In this document: one piece after another, positions 15,672 through 24,479 of the stretch
Numbering within the stretch: the stretch's first letter is position 1
Layout: each line of letters begins with the position of its first letter
Source of the DNA: a virus
Strand: one strand, 5' to 3'
IMG/VR virus record: IMGVR_UViG_3300036466_000332
Span: 82,375 to 146,374 of that record
Length of the DNA: 64,000 nucleotides
Made by a program: the position numbers and the translations under genes
The notes under the pieces: generated by a model
Seen by the model: the letters and a program-made list of their open reading frames with translations, nothing else
Told to the model about the DNA's origin: nothing
Database searches by the model: none

Positions 15672-18266
15672 ATGTGGCTTAGATATATAAGGTTAGAAAA
15701 CTATACTTTTTTTAATTCGGGCATGGATAAAAATGTGGTGGAAATGGAATTTGATAAAGAGGATGATATTGTAGTTATAAGTGGTGATAATGGGTCTGGT
15801 AAAACAACATTCACTAAACTTGCTCACAGTCCTTTACCGAAGATAGATAATAACTATGGTATAATTAAAAATCATGCTGGTAAAAAAATTCAAATATACG
15901 TTGATGAAAAAAATGACAGAGAAATAGAAGTTATCCATAACTTCAATCCTAAAAAGGATACACATTCATGTGATTCTTTTATGAACATTATAGAAGACGG
16001 GGAGAAAAAGGAACTAAACAATAATGGCAGTGTTAGGTCTTTTTATGATCTTGTAGAGGAGTATTTTGGTATAACAAGAAACAATGAAGATGTTTTATAT
16101 ACGGCTGTTAAGGAATTGGGTTTAGTGACTAAGACAGCAGCTGAAAGAAGAGAGTATGTTAAAGGATTTATAAATGGTCTTGAAGAAATAGATGATAGGT
16201 ATAAGGTAGTTAATGAAAAATACTCTATAATAAAAAAAGAGCTTAAAGCTAATGAGATTAAATTAAAAAAATATCCAGATAGTGACGAGATGAAATCAGA
16301 GATAAAAGAAATGAAAAAAATGGTTACTATCAAAAAATCTGAATTAAAAAATATCCATAAAAAGATGGGTACTATAGAAAATATATCTGAAGACGAGTTA
16401 AAAGAAATAAAAGAAACAAAAAAGAAATATCAAAAGGATATATCTGATGCAAAAGAGGCTATAAAGATATTGGGAAAATTGGATTCAAATAAATCTTTAA
16501 AATATAATGAAGATGAATATAAAGGATATCTCAAAAGAAATAAAAAGAAACTTAAAGATATTGAAGAAGAAATAAAATCAAAAAATAAAGCTCTTATAAA
16601 TTTAAAGAAAGACTCGAAGGGTTTGGTTAAATTAAAAGAGGATAGACAATACGTTGAGTCTTTAGGTGAGAGATTAAACGAAGTTGATGACGAGATAAAG
16701 GGTATCAAAACAGATTATACTTATGAGGAATACTCTGAGATTAAAACCTTTATTAATAATGTCATCACATCCTTAGATATGTTATCTAATAATATTATTG
16801 AGATTGGTTCATTAAAAAGAGATTTAAAAAAAGAATTGGAAAAAAATAAAAAAGATATTGAAGATTTGACTAAAGAACAAAATGAAATCAAAAAGAATAT
16901 GGAGTCTATATCTGGTTCCTATGGTGGTTTTTTTGATGAAAATATAAAACCACATCCTAAGTGTGAATTTGAAAGTTGTGATTTAAGACAGGCTTTTAAT
17001 GGATACATCACCAATATGGATGAAATAAATGAGTTGTCTACCAAACTTAATTTGATTTCTGAGAAGATAGAAAACATTGAAGAAGAAACACAAATTATAA
17101 ATAATGATCTTCAGTGGAAAGAAAGATATGATAGATTAGTTTCAGAGCTAGAAGATAGAGATACATTATTAAAAAAGGATGAAGATTTAAAAAATCTAAC
17201 AAAAGACAAAATTTTTAATACTTTAAAAATAGGGAAATATTCTCAATTAGAAAATAAGATCTCTGTAAAATTTGATAAGTTAGATAAGTATTTTAAATAT
17301 TTGGATGATAAAAAAAGATATGAGTCTTTTAATTCTGTTTCTGAAAAGGAGAATGATCTTTTAGATAGGTATGAAAAAGAAAAGGAAAAGATTTTAGAAA
17401 AAAGAGAAGAATTAAATGAGAAGAAAAAAGAAATAGAAAAGAAGGTAAAAAAATATAAAGATAAAATAGATAAATTATCTATTGGTTTTAATAATAATCT
17501 GGTAGAGAATTTAAATATGGAGTCTTTAAAAGAAATAATAAAAGAGCGAGAACTGTCATTGGAAAAATTGGATAAACAGTTAGAAGAAATCCAAAAGAAA
17601 ATAGAGAGTAAAAAAGCTTTAGAAAAAAATGAGAAAACTATCAATGAAGAACTGAAGACATATGAAAAAAGAGTAGAAAAACTCAATGAAGATTTAACCA
17701 TTATGAAACATCTGGAGAAAGAATTCGTTCGATTAAATAAAGAAGAAAAGATAACTTATGCTATAAGAGAAACACTTAGAATACATTTACCTATAACTTT
17801 AATTGATTCTTTTCTTGAAAGTGTAAAGCTATATGCTAATAAGTTTTTGAAAGATGCTAATTTAGAATATAGGGTTTCTGATTTTGAGATATCAGAAAAC
17901 ACATTTAGGATTGAATCTATGAAAAAAAATCATATTTATACCGATGTTTCAAATATGAGTGACGGCGAAACATGTTTTATGTCTTTAGCAATATCGTTTG
18001 CCATACAGGTTGTTTTAGATTCATTAAACAATTATAAAATTGTGGCTTTAGATGAAATGGACTCTCTTTTAAAAGATTCAAGAAAGAAAAAATATATGGA
18101 TATAGTTATGTCTCAGTTTTCTAACTTCGATTTGTCACAGATGTTTATTGTGACACATAATGAGTATTTTAATGATTTAAATAATGTATCCCATATATGT
18201 CTTAAGGATTCGACTGTAGATAAATTTGATAAATCAAAGAAGATAATTTACCATTATGACGATTGA
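15672..18266 (+). CDS. SbcC/Rad50/gp46-like recombination ATPase
   Basis: 864 aa; ATG 15672 preferred over GTG 15663, which overlaps the AAAGGGTG ribosome-binding site. N-terminal Walker A VISGDNGSGKTT at ~35-46, then ~650 residues of Lys/Glu coiled coil interrupted in the middle by CEFESC, a possible zinc-hook equivalent. The C-terminal lobe has the ABC signature MSDGETCFMSLAISFA, Walker B YKIVALDEMDSLL and the switch His in IVTHNEYF. The partner of such ATPases is an Mre11/gp47/SbcD nuclease; the only metallophosphoesterase in the window is the minus-strand gene ending at 21804. Role: DNA-end resection and host DNA breakdown. A late-type motif AACAATTCTTTAG lies 31 nt upstream. Confidence 0.85.
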   Translation: MWLRYIRLENYTFFNSGMDKNVVEMEFDKEDDIVVISGDNGSGKTTFTKLAHSPLPKIDNNYGIIKNHAGKKIQIYVDEKNDREIEVIHNFNPKKDTHSCDSFMNIIEDGEKKELNNNGSVRSFYDLVEEYFGITRNNEDVLYTAVKELGLVTKTAAERREYVKGFINGLEEIDDRYKVVNEKYSIIKKELKANEIKLKKYPDSDEMKSEIKEMKKMVTIKKSELKNIHKKMGTIENISEDELKEIKETKKKYQKDISDAKEAIKILGKLDSNKSLKYNEDEYKGYLKRNKKKLKDIEEEIKSKNKALINLKKDSKGLVKLKEDRQYVESLGERLNEVDDEIKGIKTDYTYEEYSEIKTFINNVITSLDMLSNNIIEIGSLKRDLKKELEKNKKDIEDLTKEQNEIKKNMESISGSYGGFFDENIKPHPKCEFESCDLRQAFNGYITNMDEINELSTKLNLISEKIENIEEETQIINNDLQWKERYDRLVSELEDRDTLLKKDEDLKNLTKDKIFNTLKIGKYSQLENKISVKFDKLDKYFKYLDDKKRYESFNSVSEKENDLLDRYEKEKEKILEKREELNEKKKEIEKKVKKYKDKIDKLSIGFNNNLVENLNMESLKEIIKERELSLEKLDKQLEEIQKKIESKKALEKNEKTINEELKTYEKRVEKLNEDLTIMKHLEKEFVRLNKEEKITYAIRETLRIHLPITLIDSFLESVKLYANKFLKDANLEYRVSDFEISENTFRIESMKKNHIYTDVSNMSDGETCFMSLAISFAIQVVLDSLNNYKIVALDEMDSLLKDSRKKKYMDIVMSQFSNFDLSQMFIVTHNEYFNDLNNVSHICLKDSTVDKFDKSKKIIYHYDD

Positions 18267-18272
18267 GTTCTA

Positions 18273-18288
18273 TGATTATATATTATAT
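18273..18288 (+). promoter_or_regulatory. Early-type promoter motif P-A, unit 18334
   Basis: TGATTATATATTATAT, 46 nt before the 18334 start, in front of the primase unit. Confidence 0.6.
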
Positions 18289-18333
18289 ATGCGAAATGAA
18301 AAAATTATTTAATCAATATAAGGAGTTGATTTT

Positions 18334-19884
18334 ATGGAGATGGATAGAAAAGTTTATTTTGCAGTTAGGAATGAAAAAGAATTAGAGTTTAATGTTTATC
18401 AAAGGAGTTATATTTTTCATGCAAGTCAAAAGAAGTCTTATGATGGTAAGACTATAAAATCGATTGAGGCAACATGTTCTCAATTAAACCATTTTATTCT
18501 TTATTTAGAAAGAAGAATGGAAGATGAATCAATAGATGAATCAGAAGGTGATTTAGGATACTTTATAGTTAAGATGATGCGTCTAAATGATTTATTAGAT
18601 AGAAATAATATGGATCAAGCAGTTTGGGAGGAAGTAAAAGAAAAGTCAACCAGATTTTATGATGAAAAGCTGAAGTATTTTAAAAGAGTTGTGACTGAAG
18701 AGTTAGTAAACGATGTCCACTTGGGTACTCTGATATCAGATTATGTTTATTCAAATACACTTAAAAACCTAACTTCAGCAGATAACATAAAAGAGAAATT
18801 GTTTTATAGTGATATTCATATTTATCATTGTCTGTCGGTATATACTAAAATATTGTATTTTATGTATTTTAGGTTTTCTGATGAGACATCTTATAAAAGA
18901 ATATCTAAATCAATAACTATAGAACTTTCATCTTTAATGAATCAGATGGCTTTGGATATCTTTCCTAAGGAATATACTAGAATCAATAATATTTCTTTTA
19001 TGGATAGATTGTTCAATTATATTCAATTCCAGAACAGAATAAATTCTAGAACACACACTAAATTACAGGATAAGTTTTCTGCTATAGGTTATAGTGAGGA
19101 GTCACTTTCGATTAGTATGTTAGATAGTGTTATATCTTCCCTTAAAAATTTTGGTGTGATAACTTATAAAAGAAGTAGAGGTAAAAGAAAAACTTTTGAT
19201 ATATTTAAACACAAGTATGAAAATTGGGGTTATGTTGCTAAGAACACAGCAGCAATCATTTCCTCTACAACCAAAAGAACTGTGAGTTATATGTTTGCTC
19301 AGACTACACCGTATGTTATAAATAAGAAATCACCGACTGTTATGGTTGATGGTGTTTCAGAAAGTAGTAAGTACGAGATACTTTTAGAAAAGAAAAACAA
19401 AGAACACTATCAGGATATGAAAAGGATTAAACGATATATTATCAATGATTGTTATGAGAATATATCAGCTGAAAGTCGTGATGAGATTGATAAACTATTG
19501 GAGGGTGGCACAGATATTAGACATCAATTAAATAAATTTATGGTGTCTTTATTTTTGGAGCAAAATTATGAAGCCAATGTTTTGGATCTTATAACCTATG
19601 AGGAGTTTTTAACTATATTATTTAGGGTTTATGAAAGAATGGATAAATACTATAGAATAAAACATGCTTTGATTTCCCCAGTGGGTAATCGGTTAAACGG
19701 TATTAGAGTAAGAGAAAAAGATTTGGAAGGTTTATTATTTTATAGGAACTGTAATAAACCTAAAACCATAAAGATATTAAATAAGATAGTTGGTTATTCA
19801 TATACATTCAATCGTGATGTTGTTAGAAATTTAAATATTAAAGATGAAATGATAGATTTTATTGCGGATGGTCTTGTGATATGA
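18334..19884 (+). CDS. Unknown replication-associated protein
   Basis: 516 aa, AAGGAG then ATG, 60 nt after the early-type motif at 18273. Mostly alpha-helical and rich in Tyr and Lys, with no P-loop, zinc or nuclease motif. Its stop overlaps the primase start by 4 nt (ATGA), so the two proteins are translationally coupled and probably act together. A helicase loader, primase partner or replication scaffold would fit the position, but the sequence does not identify one. Confidence 0.5.
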   Translation: MEMDRKVYFAVRNEKELEFNVYQRSYIFHASQKKSYDGKTIKSIEATCSQLNHFILYLERRMEDESIDESEGDLGYFIVKMMRLNDLLDRNNMDQAVWEEVKEKSTRFYDEKLKYFKRVVTEELVNDVHLGTLISDYVYSNTLKNLTSADNIKEKLFYSDIHIYHCLSVYTKILYFMYFRFSDETSYKRISKSITIELSSLMNQMALDIFPKEYTRINNISFMDRLFNYIQFQNRINSRTHTKLQDKFSAIGYSEESLSISMLDSVISSLKNFGVITYKRSRGKRKTFDIFKHKYENWGYVAKNTAAIISSTTKRTVSYMFAQTTPYVINKKSPTVMVDGVSESSKYEILLEKKNKEHYQDMKRIKRYIINDCYENISAESRDEIDKLLEGGTDIRHQLNKFMVSLFLEQNYEANVLDLITYEEFLTILFRVYERMDKYYRIKHALISPVGNRLNGIRVREKDLEGLLFYRNCNKPKTIKILNKIVGYSYTFNRDVVRNLNIKDEMIDFIADGLVI

Positions 19885-20882
19885 TTGAACCTAAACAAAA
19901 AATAGTAGATTTTTTAATGGATCGTTATGATGCAAAGACCCAAAATAACGGTATATGGTATAAGATAAGATGTCCTTTTTGTGGTGATAGTAATAAACAC
20001 AAATATTCGAGACATTTAAATATAAGAATACCATATGATGATAATATGATGGTTGCCAAATGTTTTCAACCTAAATGTGATGTAGGTGGTCTTTTAAATA
20101 GAGACCACCTTGTGAAAATGGGGATGTCAGATACTTCTGTTTTGAAATTTATAACTGATAAAGCTAAAGTAAATAAGTCTATTGTCAATAAAATTTCATC
20201 TACTAATTTACATTTGGCTCTACCGGATAAACCACATGACGAGGTTTCAGAATATTTTAAAGCAAGAACCAATGTTCCTTTAAACGATAGGAGTATTAAA
20301 AGATATAACGTCGTGGGGGATTTTGGTTGGTTTTTAGAGAGAAATAAAAATAAGTTTAAAGAGAATCGAAGATTAAATAAGTTAAGAGATAATGAAAAAG
20401 AAGGATACAGGTATATTGGTTTTTTAAATGAGACAGGGACATTTATGAATATACGTTCCATAAATGATGATAGGAAAAAGCATATAAAAGTCCCAATAGT
20501 TAAGTTTCCTATATATGTTTACCATAAACCTTATGCTATAGATAATAATTTTGATATTACACATGACGAAGTTTATATAGTTTTGGCTGAGGGTATATTT
20601 GACACCATAAACATCAGTAATTACCTTGGAGGTATAAATGCCTTATATGTGCAAACAGGCTCAGCAGGAGGTATGTATGGGATGTTTAAGCGGTTATCTA
20701 AATACTACTATGTTGATTGGATGTTTGTTAGAGATGAAGATGTAGAAATAAGTTTCTTTAAGAATATAAAAAAATACAATGATTATAGGTTCAGGAACAA
20801 AGCTTATGTAGTTTATAATGAACTATCTAAAGATTTTGGTGATTTTAGAGAACCTGTAAGAATGCACAAAATAAAAATATAA
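19881..20882 (+). CDS. DnaG-type primase (zinc finger plus Toprim)
   Basis: 333 aa, ATG overlapping the previous stop by 4 nt. The N-terminal zinc ribbon is CPFCGDSNKHKYSRH...CFQPKC, as in phage and bacterial primases. The Toprim part follows: YIVLAEGIFDTINISNY near residue ~230 supplies the conserved Glu, and WMFVRDEDVEISFFKNI near ~285 supplies the D-x-D-like acidic pair. It is shorter than DnaG because no C-terminal helicase-binding domain is present, and about the size of T4 gp61. It would make RNA primers at the fork. The early-type promoter of the unit fits a replication gene. Confidence 0.75.
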   Translation: MIEPKQKIVDFLMDRYDAKTQNNGIWYKIRCPFCGDSNKHKYSRHLNIRIPYDDNMMVAKCFQPKCDVGGLLNRDHLVKMGMSDTSVLKFITDKAKVNKSIVNKISSTNLHLALPDKPHDEVSEYFKARTNVPLNDRSIKRYNVVGDFGWFLERNKNKFKENRRLNKLRDNEKEGYRYIGFLNETGTFMNIRSINDDRKKHIKVPIVKFPIYVYHKPYAIDNNFDITHDEVYIVLAEGIFDTINISNYLGGINALYVQTGSAGGMYGMFKRLSKYYYVDWMFVRDEDVEISFFKNIKKYNDYRFRNKAYVVYNELSKDFGDFREPVRMHKIKI

Positions 20883-20893
20883 GGAGGAAAACA

Positions 20894-21439
20894 TTGTTAA
20901 ATTATATTCTTAAAATATTCGTAAACATAAAGAACTATTTTTCTAAAGGTGATTCTAATAAGTCTAGAAGAATAGCAAAGAGAATTGTCGATGAAAATGA
21001 TATTGTCAATTTAAATGGTGTGATAAATTATATGAGGAAAAATTTTGATTATGGTAGTGACCCCCTTAATGGTATAATTGATACCCAATATGATTTGGAT
21101 AAAATAATAGAGACTGGTGGTGTTGATGATTGTGATGGGTTTGCTATAATATCAAAGAGGTTGTGTTCTGCAATCGGTTTACAATCTAAAATATTAACTT
21201 ATGTTCCTTTAAATATTACTAAATCACACGTCATTTCAGTTATTGAGATTAATGATGTTTTTGATGCTGAAAAATTGGGGAAAGAAAAAATTATAAAAAA
21301 TAAAAAACCATATTATATGGTGCTCAGTGTTAAGAATATTTATGGTTCATTTGATAGTATAGAAGAAATTATTTCTTTCTTTGAAGAAAAAATTGATAGT
21401 AAAATAATTGCTTATGATTTAAGAGATGGTATAAATTAA
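20894..21439 (+). CDS. Transglutaminase-like cysteine protein
   Basis: 181 aa from a TTG start after AAGGAGG. A Cys in GGVDDCDGFAII at ~80 and a His in KSHVISVIEI at ~113 follow the Cys...His order of the transglutaminase-like (BTLCP) fold; an Asp downstream could complete the triad. The basic N-terminal ~35 residues contain an amphipathic helix. These proteins cleave or cross-link peptide side chains; the substrate is unknown. Last gene of the 18334 unit, followed by a bidirectional terminator. Confidence 0.55.
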   Translation: MLNYILKIFVNIKNYFSKGDSNKSRRIAKRIVDENDIVNLNGVINYMRKNFDYGSDPLNGIIDTQYDLDKIIETGGVDDCDGFAIISKRLCSAIGLQSKILTYVPLNITKSHVISVIEINDVFDAEKLGKEKIIKNKKPYYMVLSVKNIYGSFDSIEEIISFFEEKIDSKIIAYDLRDGIN

Positions 21440-21442
21440 TAA

Positions 21443-21478
21443 AAAAGCAGGGTATTTCACCCTGCCTATTTTTTTTTA
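21443..21478. terminator. Bidirectional terminator 20894/21476
   Basis: Stem GCAGGG/CCCTGC between convergent genes, A-run on the left and T-run on the right. Confidence 0.85.
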
Positions 21479-21835
21479 TATTTTTCCTTTTATTTGTGTT
21501 CTGGTTTTATTAAAATTTAGTTTATCGTTTACAGATCTTATCTCTATTTTAACATTGTGTTCTTTTGCTTTTTTTATTCCTTCTCTCATACCAGATGAAA
21601 AACCATTGTCTGTGTATACTGCACAGAGGTCAGCCTTTTCATACCAACTTATACCAGCTTCAATACCCATCTGTCTTTCTTTTGGTATCTTATCGTTTAG
21701 AACTTGGGTGTATAAGAGGTGGCTTGCTATTGGGGCTTCTCCACGTAATAGGGAATCTAATAAAGCTAACCTTGCATATTTGGTGTTTTCTTTACAGTCA
21801 CCTTTATAGGGTGATTCGATTATTACATTCTTCAT
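21476..21835 (-). CDS. Small nucleotide-sugar/deoxyribosyltransferase-like protein (DUF4406/7768 type)
   Basis: 119 aa from ATG 21835; ATG 21841 and GTG 21844 are also in frame. The start lies inside the end of the upstream metallophosphoesterase gene, an overlap that implies coupling. VIIESPYKGDCKENTKYAR at the N-terminus and CAVYTDNGFSSGMREGI further on match the small phage and bacterial proteins related to nucleoside 2-deoxyribosyltransferases (SPY start motif, DxGxSxGM pocket). Likely binds a nucleotide or acts in nucleotide salvage; the exact reaction is unknown. Confidence 0.6.
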   Translation of the reverse strand: MKNVIIESPYKGDCKENTKYARLALLDSLLRGEAPIASHLLYTQVLNDKIPKERQMGIEAGISWYEKADLCAVYTDNGFSSGMREGIKKAKEHNVKIEIRSVNDKLNFNKTRTQIKGKI

Positions 21836-23360
21836 ATTCATCACTCAAATCTATTTCGGTATTTATCATCCATTCTTGACCTTTTTCTTTATGCCAAATA
21901 AATGATTGGTTTCTTGGGTGGGATAAATATCCTTTATTAAAATGCCAATCATCCCGACCTGTGACAGATGCTAAGTTTCTAACTATAACACCATTATCTT
22001 CTTTTGATAATTCAGAATGTAAGTGAGCACCATGCCACTCATGGAATGTTGTTTCTGACCAATCCTTTTTTGCTTCAACCTGCATACACCCAAATATCCT
22101 TTTTCTTTCTTTATCTAGATGTGTGAAACCGATTAAGCTTTCCCCATAACGCACATACTTTCTACTTGCCGGGTTGGTATTTACATTTACATCTTCGTTT
22201 TCTCTATACCATGATTTTATATTGACTATACTGTGGAAGGATGTCATCCAGTCGTGGTTTCCTGGTACCAAGAAAACATTTACTGGTGCTATCTGTGATA
22301 ATAGATCTATTCCCATTATTAAAATCTTTTGACCTTCTATGTACATCTTCTGCCATCTGTCATCGTTTCTTTGTATTGTGCCTTTTGTGGTTCTACCATA
22401 TGTATCATCAAAATTAAAGAAATCATTACCTATTGGAAATATGATTTTTTCGATTCTATCTTTAAGGTTGGTTTCTAAAATTTTAGATATGACGTCATTT
22501 ATAACATACATGAACCTTTCTTTTGCTATATCTGTGTCATAAGACTCTCCGGTTTCTGGATGCCAAGCTAATTTATTTAAATGTAGATCTACAATTGGGA
22601 CTTCCAGAAGTAAATCTTTTTTAACATCTTCTTTTTGTTTTAGTTTGGGTAATTTGGGAGGATTATATATTTGTGCGAATTCAACAAAATGAGATGTCAC
22701 TAAATCGTGGATTTTATGAATGAAGAAATCTTTTTTCTTATATTTTTCATTTTCCCTTATTATCTTTTTTATTTCCTTTTCTTCTATTTTCTGAAAAAAG
22801 TCATCCTTTTCTCTTTCCAGATGGTCTTCTACTAATGGGTCTACACCAAACTTCTCTATTTCTTCGTCGGTGTATTCTATATCGTCATGTATAAACCCGA
22901 ATGCATTCTGCAACATAAGGAAATGTTTTCTTCTTATTTTGTGTTTTTTACATATCTCAGGTATCTTAAGATATCTGCTTGCTCTACCTTTTGGGTCACA
23001 ATAATCCCTTCTTATTTCCCTGTATTTTTCTTTTGTTATTGGGAAGGTATCTTTACCATCTGTAATAACCCAAAAATCACCATTATCTTTTTTTTCTATT
23101 CTCTCTTCTACATTGGCTTCTTTTGTACCTACTTCTTGACCCTCGAAACTATCCTCAAACACCCATTCTTTTGCTGAACGGATGTATTTTAAACCATTAT
23201 CCTTCACAAATCTAGAGATTGTTGTTGAATGAACACCATAATCTTTTGCTATCGATTCTCTTTCGTTGTTGTTTAATCTTTTTTTGAAATCCTCTAAAAT
23301 AGATCTCTTTTCTTTTTTATTTTTATTTTCGAATTGTTTTTTAAATTCGTTCCATTCCAA
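21804..23360 (-). CDS. Metallophosphoesterase with N-terminal helix-turn-helix (gp47/Mre11-like candidate)
   Basis: 518 aa from a TTG start (GGCGGTG upstream). The first ~75 residues form a recruitment-type helix-turn-helix (ERESIAKDYGVHSTTISRFVKD). The C-terminal ~300 residues hold the calcineurin-like metal motifs in order: VDLHLNK, GNDFFNFDD, PGNHDWM, GFTHLD and HGAHLHSE. The fold hydrolyses phosphodiesters with two metals; Mre11/SbcD nucleases belong here and would pair with the SbcC-like ATPase at 15672. The HTH is not part of classical gp47, so a distinct phage nuclease is also possible. A late-type motif AACAATTGTGTAG lies 38 nt upstream. Confidence 0.65.
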   Translation of the reverse strand: MEWNEFKKQFENKNKKEKRSILEDFKKRLNNNERESIAKDYGVHSTTISRFVKDNGLKYIRSAKEWVFEDSFEGQEVGTKEANVEERIEKKDNGDFWVITDGKDTFPITKEKYREIRRDYCDPKGRASRYLKIPEICKKHKIRRKHFLMLQNAFGFIHDDIEYTDEEIEKFGVDPLVEDHLEREKDDFFQKIEEKEIKKIIRENEKYKKKDFFIHKIHDLVTSHFVEFAQIYNPPKLPKLKQKEDVKKDLLLEVPIVDLHLNKLAWHPETGESYDTDIAKERFMYVINDVISKILETNLKDRIEKIIFPIGNDFFNFDDTYGRTTKGTIQRNDDRWQKMYIEGQKILIMGIDLLSQIAPVNVFLVPGNHDWMTSFHSIVNIKSWYRENEDVNVNTNPASRKYVRYGESLIGFTHLDKERKRIFGCMQVEAKKDWSETTFHEWHGAHLHSELSKEDNGVIVRNLASVTGRDDWHFNKGYLSHPRNQSFIWHKEKGQEWMINTEIDLSDEYEECNNRITL

Positions 23361-23397
23361 GATCTTTCACCGCCTTATAATTATTTATAAAAACGTT

Positions 23398-23410
23398 CTA
23401 CACAATTGTT
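23398..23410 (-). promoter_or_regulatory. Late-type promoter motif P-B, metallophosphoesterase gene
   Basis: AACAATTGTGTAG on the minus strand, 38 nt before the 23360 start. Confidence 0.5.
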
Positions 23411-23453
23411 AAAATCGGGTGTTGAAATTTGGGGTTTTAAAAAATTATATCCA

Positions 23454-23466
23454 AACAAAAATATGA
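23454..23466 (+). promoter_or_regulatory. Late-type promoter motif P-B variant, 23497 gene
   Basis: AACAAAAATATGA, 31 nt before the TTG start; TGA variant in an A-rich stretch, so a weak match. Confidence 0.25.
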
Positions 23467-23496
23467 AGAAAAATAATTAAAAAGGAGCTGATGGTT

Positions 23497-24450
23497 TTGG
23501 ATAAAAAAATAAGATTAAAGATGAGTGATTTACAGTTTGATGAAAATGTTTCAGATATTTTTTTAAATAAAATAAATGTTCCATTACCGATGGTGGGGGA
23601 TTATCCAGTACAGGAGACTTTGGATATACTTCGGACTGGTAGTGTTAGGTCTAAAGGCAAAAGATATAATATTTTAAAATATATCAAATCAGTTTATGCT
23701 CCGGTTCATATAGACGATGGGGGGTCTGGAAGAGGATTTTTGTATCCTTATAGAAAAGAGACATATATAGATGTCTTAAAAGAAATATCTTCATATGTTG
23801 ATTTGATTATAACTTATCCCGATGGTGAACCAGATATAATGGAGGAGTATATTAGTTACGGAGCAAATGGCTTTATGGTTACAAATTGGAAAGAAGAATA
23901 TCAGAAGATTAAAAATAACTATGAAGTGAGTATATCAAGAAGTGTAGTTGGGAATGCGTATAATAAAAATTTCGATGGTGGGTTTGATGGGTACGTTGTC
24001 CCAGACGGAGGTTTATTGGATTATGATTTATTAGAAAAAATTAAAAAAGATGATAGAAATTTCAGTGGTATGCCAAATTTATTGTGTAAAACGACTTGTC
24101 CATATTTAGACGAGCATGTTTTGTATTTGAAAGAAAATGGTAGATTTGATTATACATGGGATAAATATCATAGTTGTCCATCGAATACTAAAAAAAGTTT
24201 TTTTATACCAAGACCTGTTTTGGTTAAACTTCTAAGAGAAGGGTACATTGATAGTGTAAAACTAGTTGGCAGAAACTCTTATTTAGAAAAAAATATAAGT
24301 GTACTTTTATATTATATTTTTGGGGAAGCCTACCCTAATATTGAAAAAATATACAACCATATCGTGGTCAACAATAATTGGATGTTCTCTAATATGGTGT
24401 CTTTAAATTGTAAGTATGACTGTCTAAATTGTGATAGAAAATGTTACTAA
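23497..24450 (+). CDS. U32-peptidase-like TIM-barrel protein, Cys-rich
   Basis: 317 aa; TTG 23497 is preferred over ATG 23491, which is too close to AAGGAG. TIM-barrel-like alternation with YVDLIITYPDG and ANGFMVTN strands, then NLLCKTTCPYLDEHV, which corresponds to the conserved 'N..C.p.CP.r..H' cluster of U32/UbiU-type proteins, a later Cys (YHSCPSN), and a C-terminal CKYDCLNCDRKC cluster. The same layout recurs in the gene at 42531. Such Cys clusters often hold an iron-sulfur centre. It precedes the ribonucleotide reductase by 30 nt, so the two are likely co-expressed. The reaction is not predictable. Confidence 0.5.
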   Translation: MDKKIRLKMSDLQFDENVSDIFLNKINVPLPMVGDYPVQETLDILRTGSVRSKGKRYNILKYIKSVYAPVHIDDGGSGRGFLYPYRKETYIDVLKEISSYVDLIITYPDGEPDIMEEYISYGANGFMVTNWKEEYQKIKNNYEVSISRSVVGNAYNKNFDGGFDGYVVPDGGLLDYDLLEKIKKDDRNFSGMPNLLCKTTCPYLDEHVLYLKENGRFDYTWDKYHSCPSNTKKSFFIPRPVLVKLLREGYIDSVKLVGRNSYLEKNISVLLYYIFGEAYPNIEKIYNHIVVNNNWMFSNMVSLNCKYDCLNCDRKCY

Positions 24451-24479
24451 AATCAAAAATATTTGGAGGTTTTTAATCA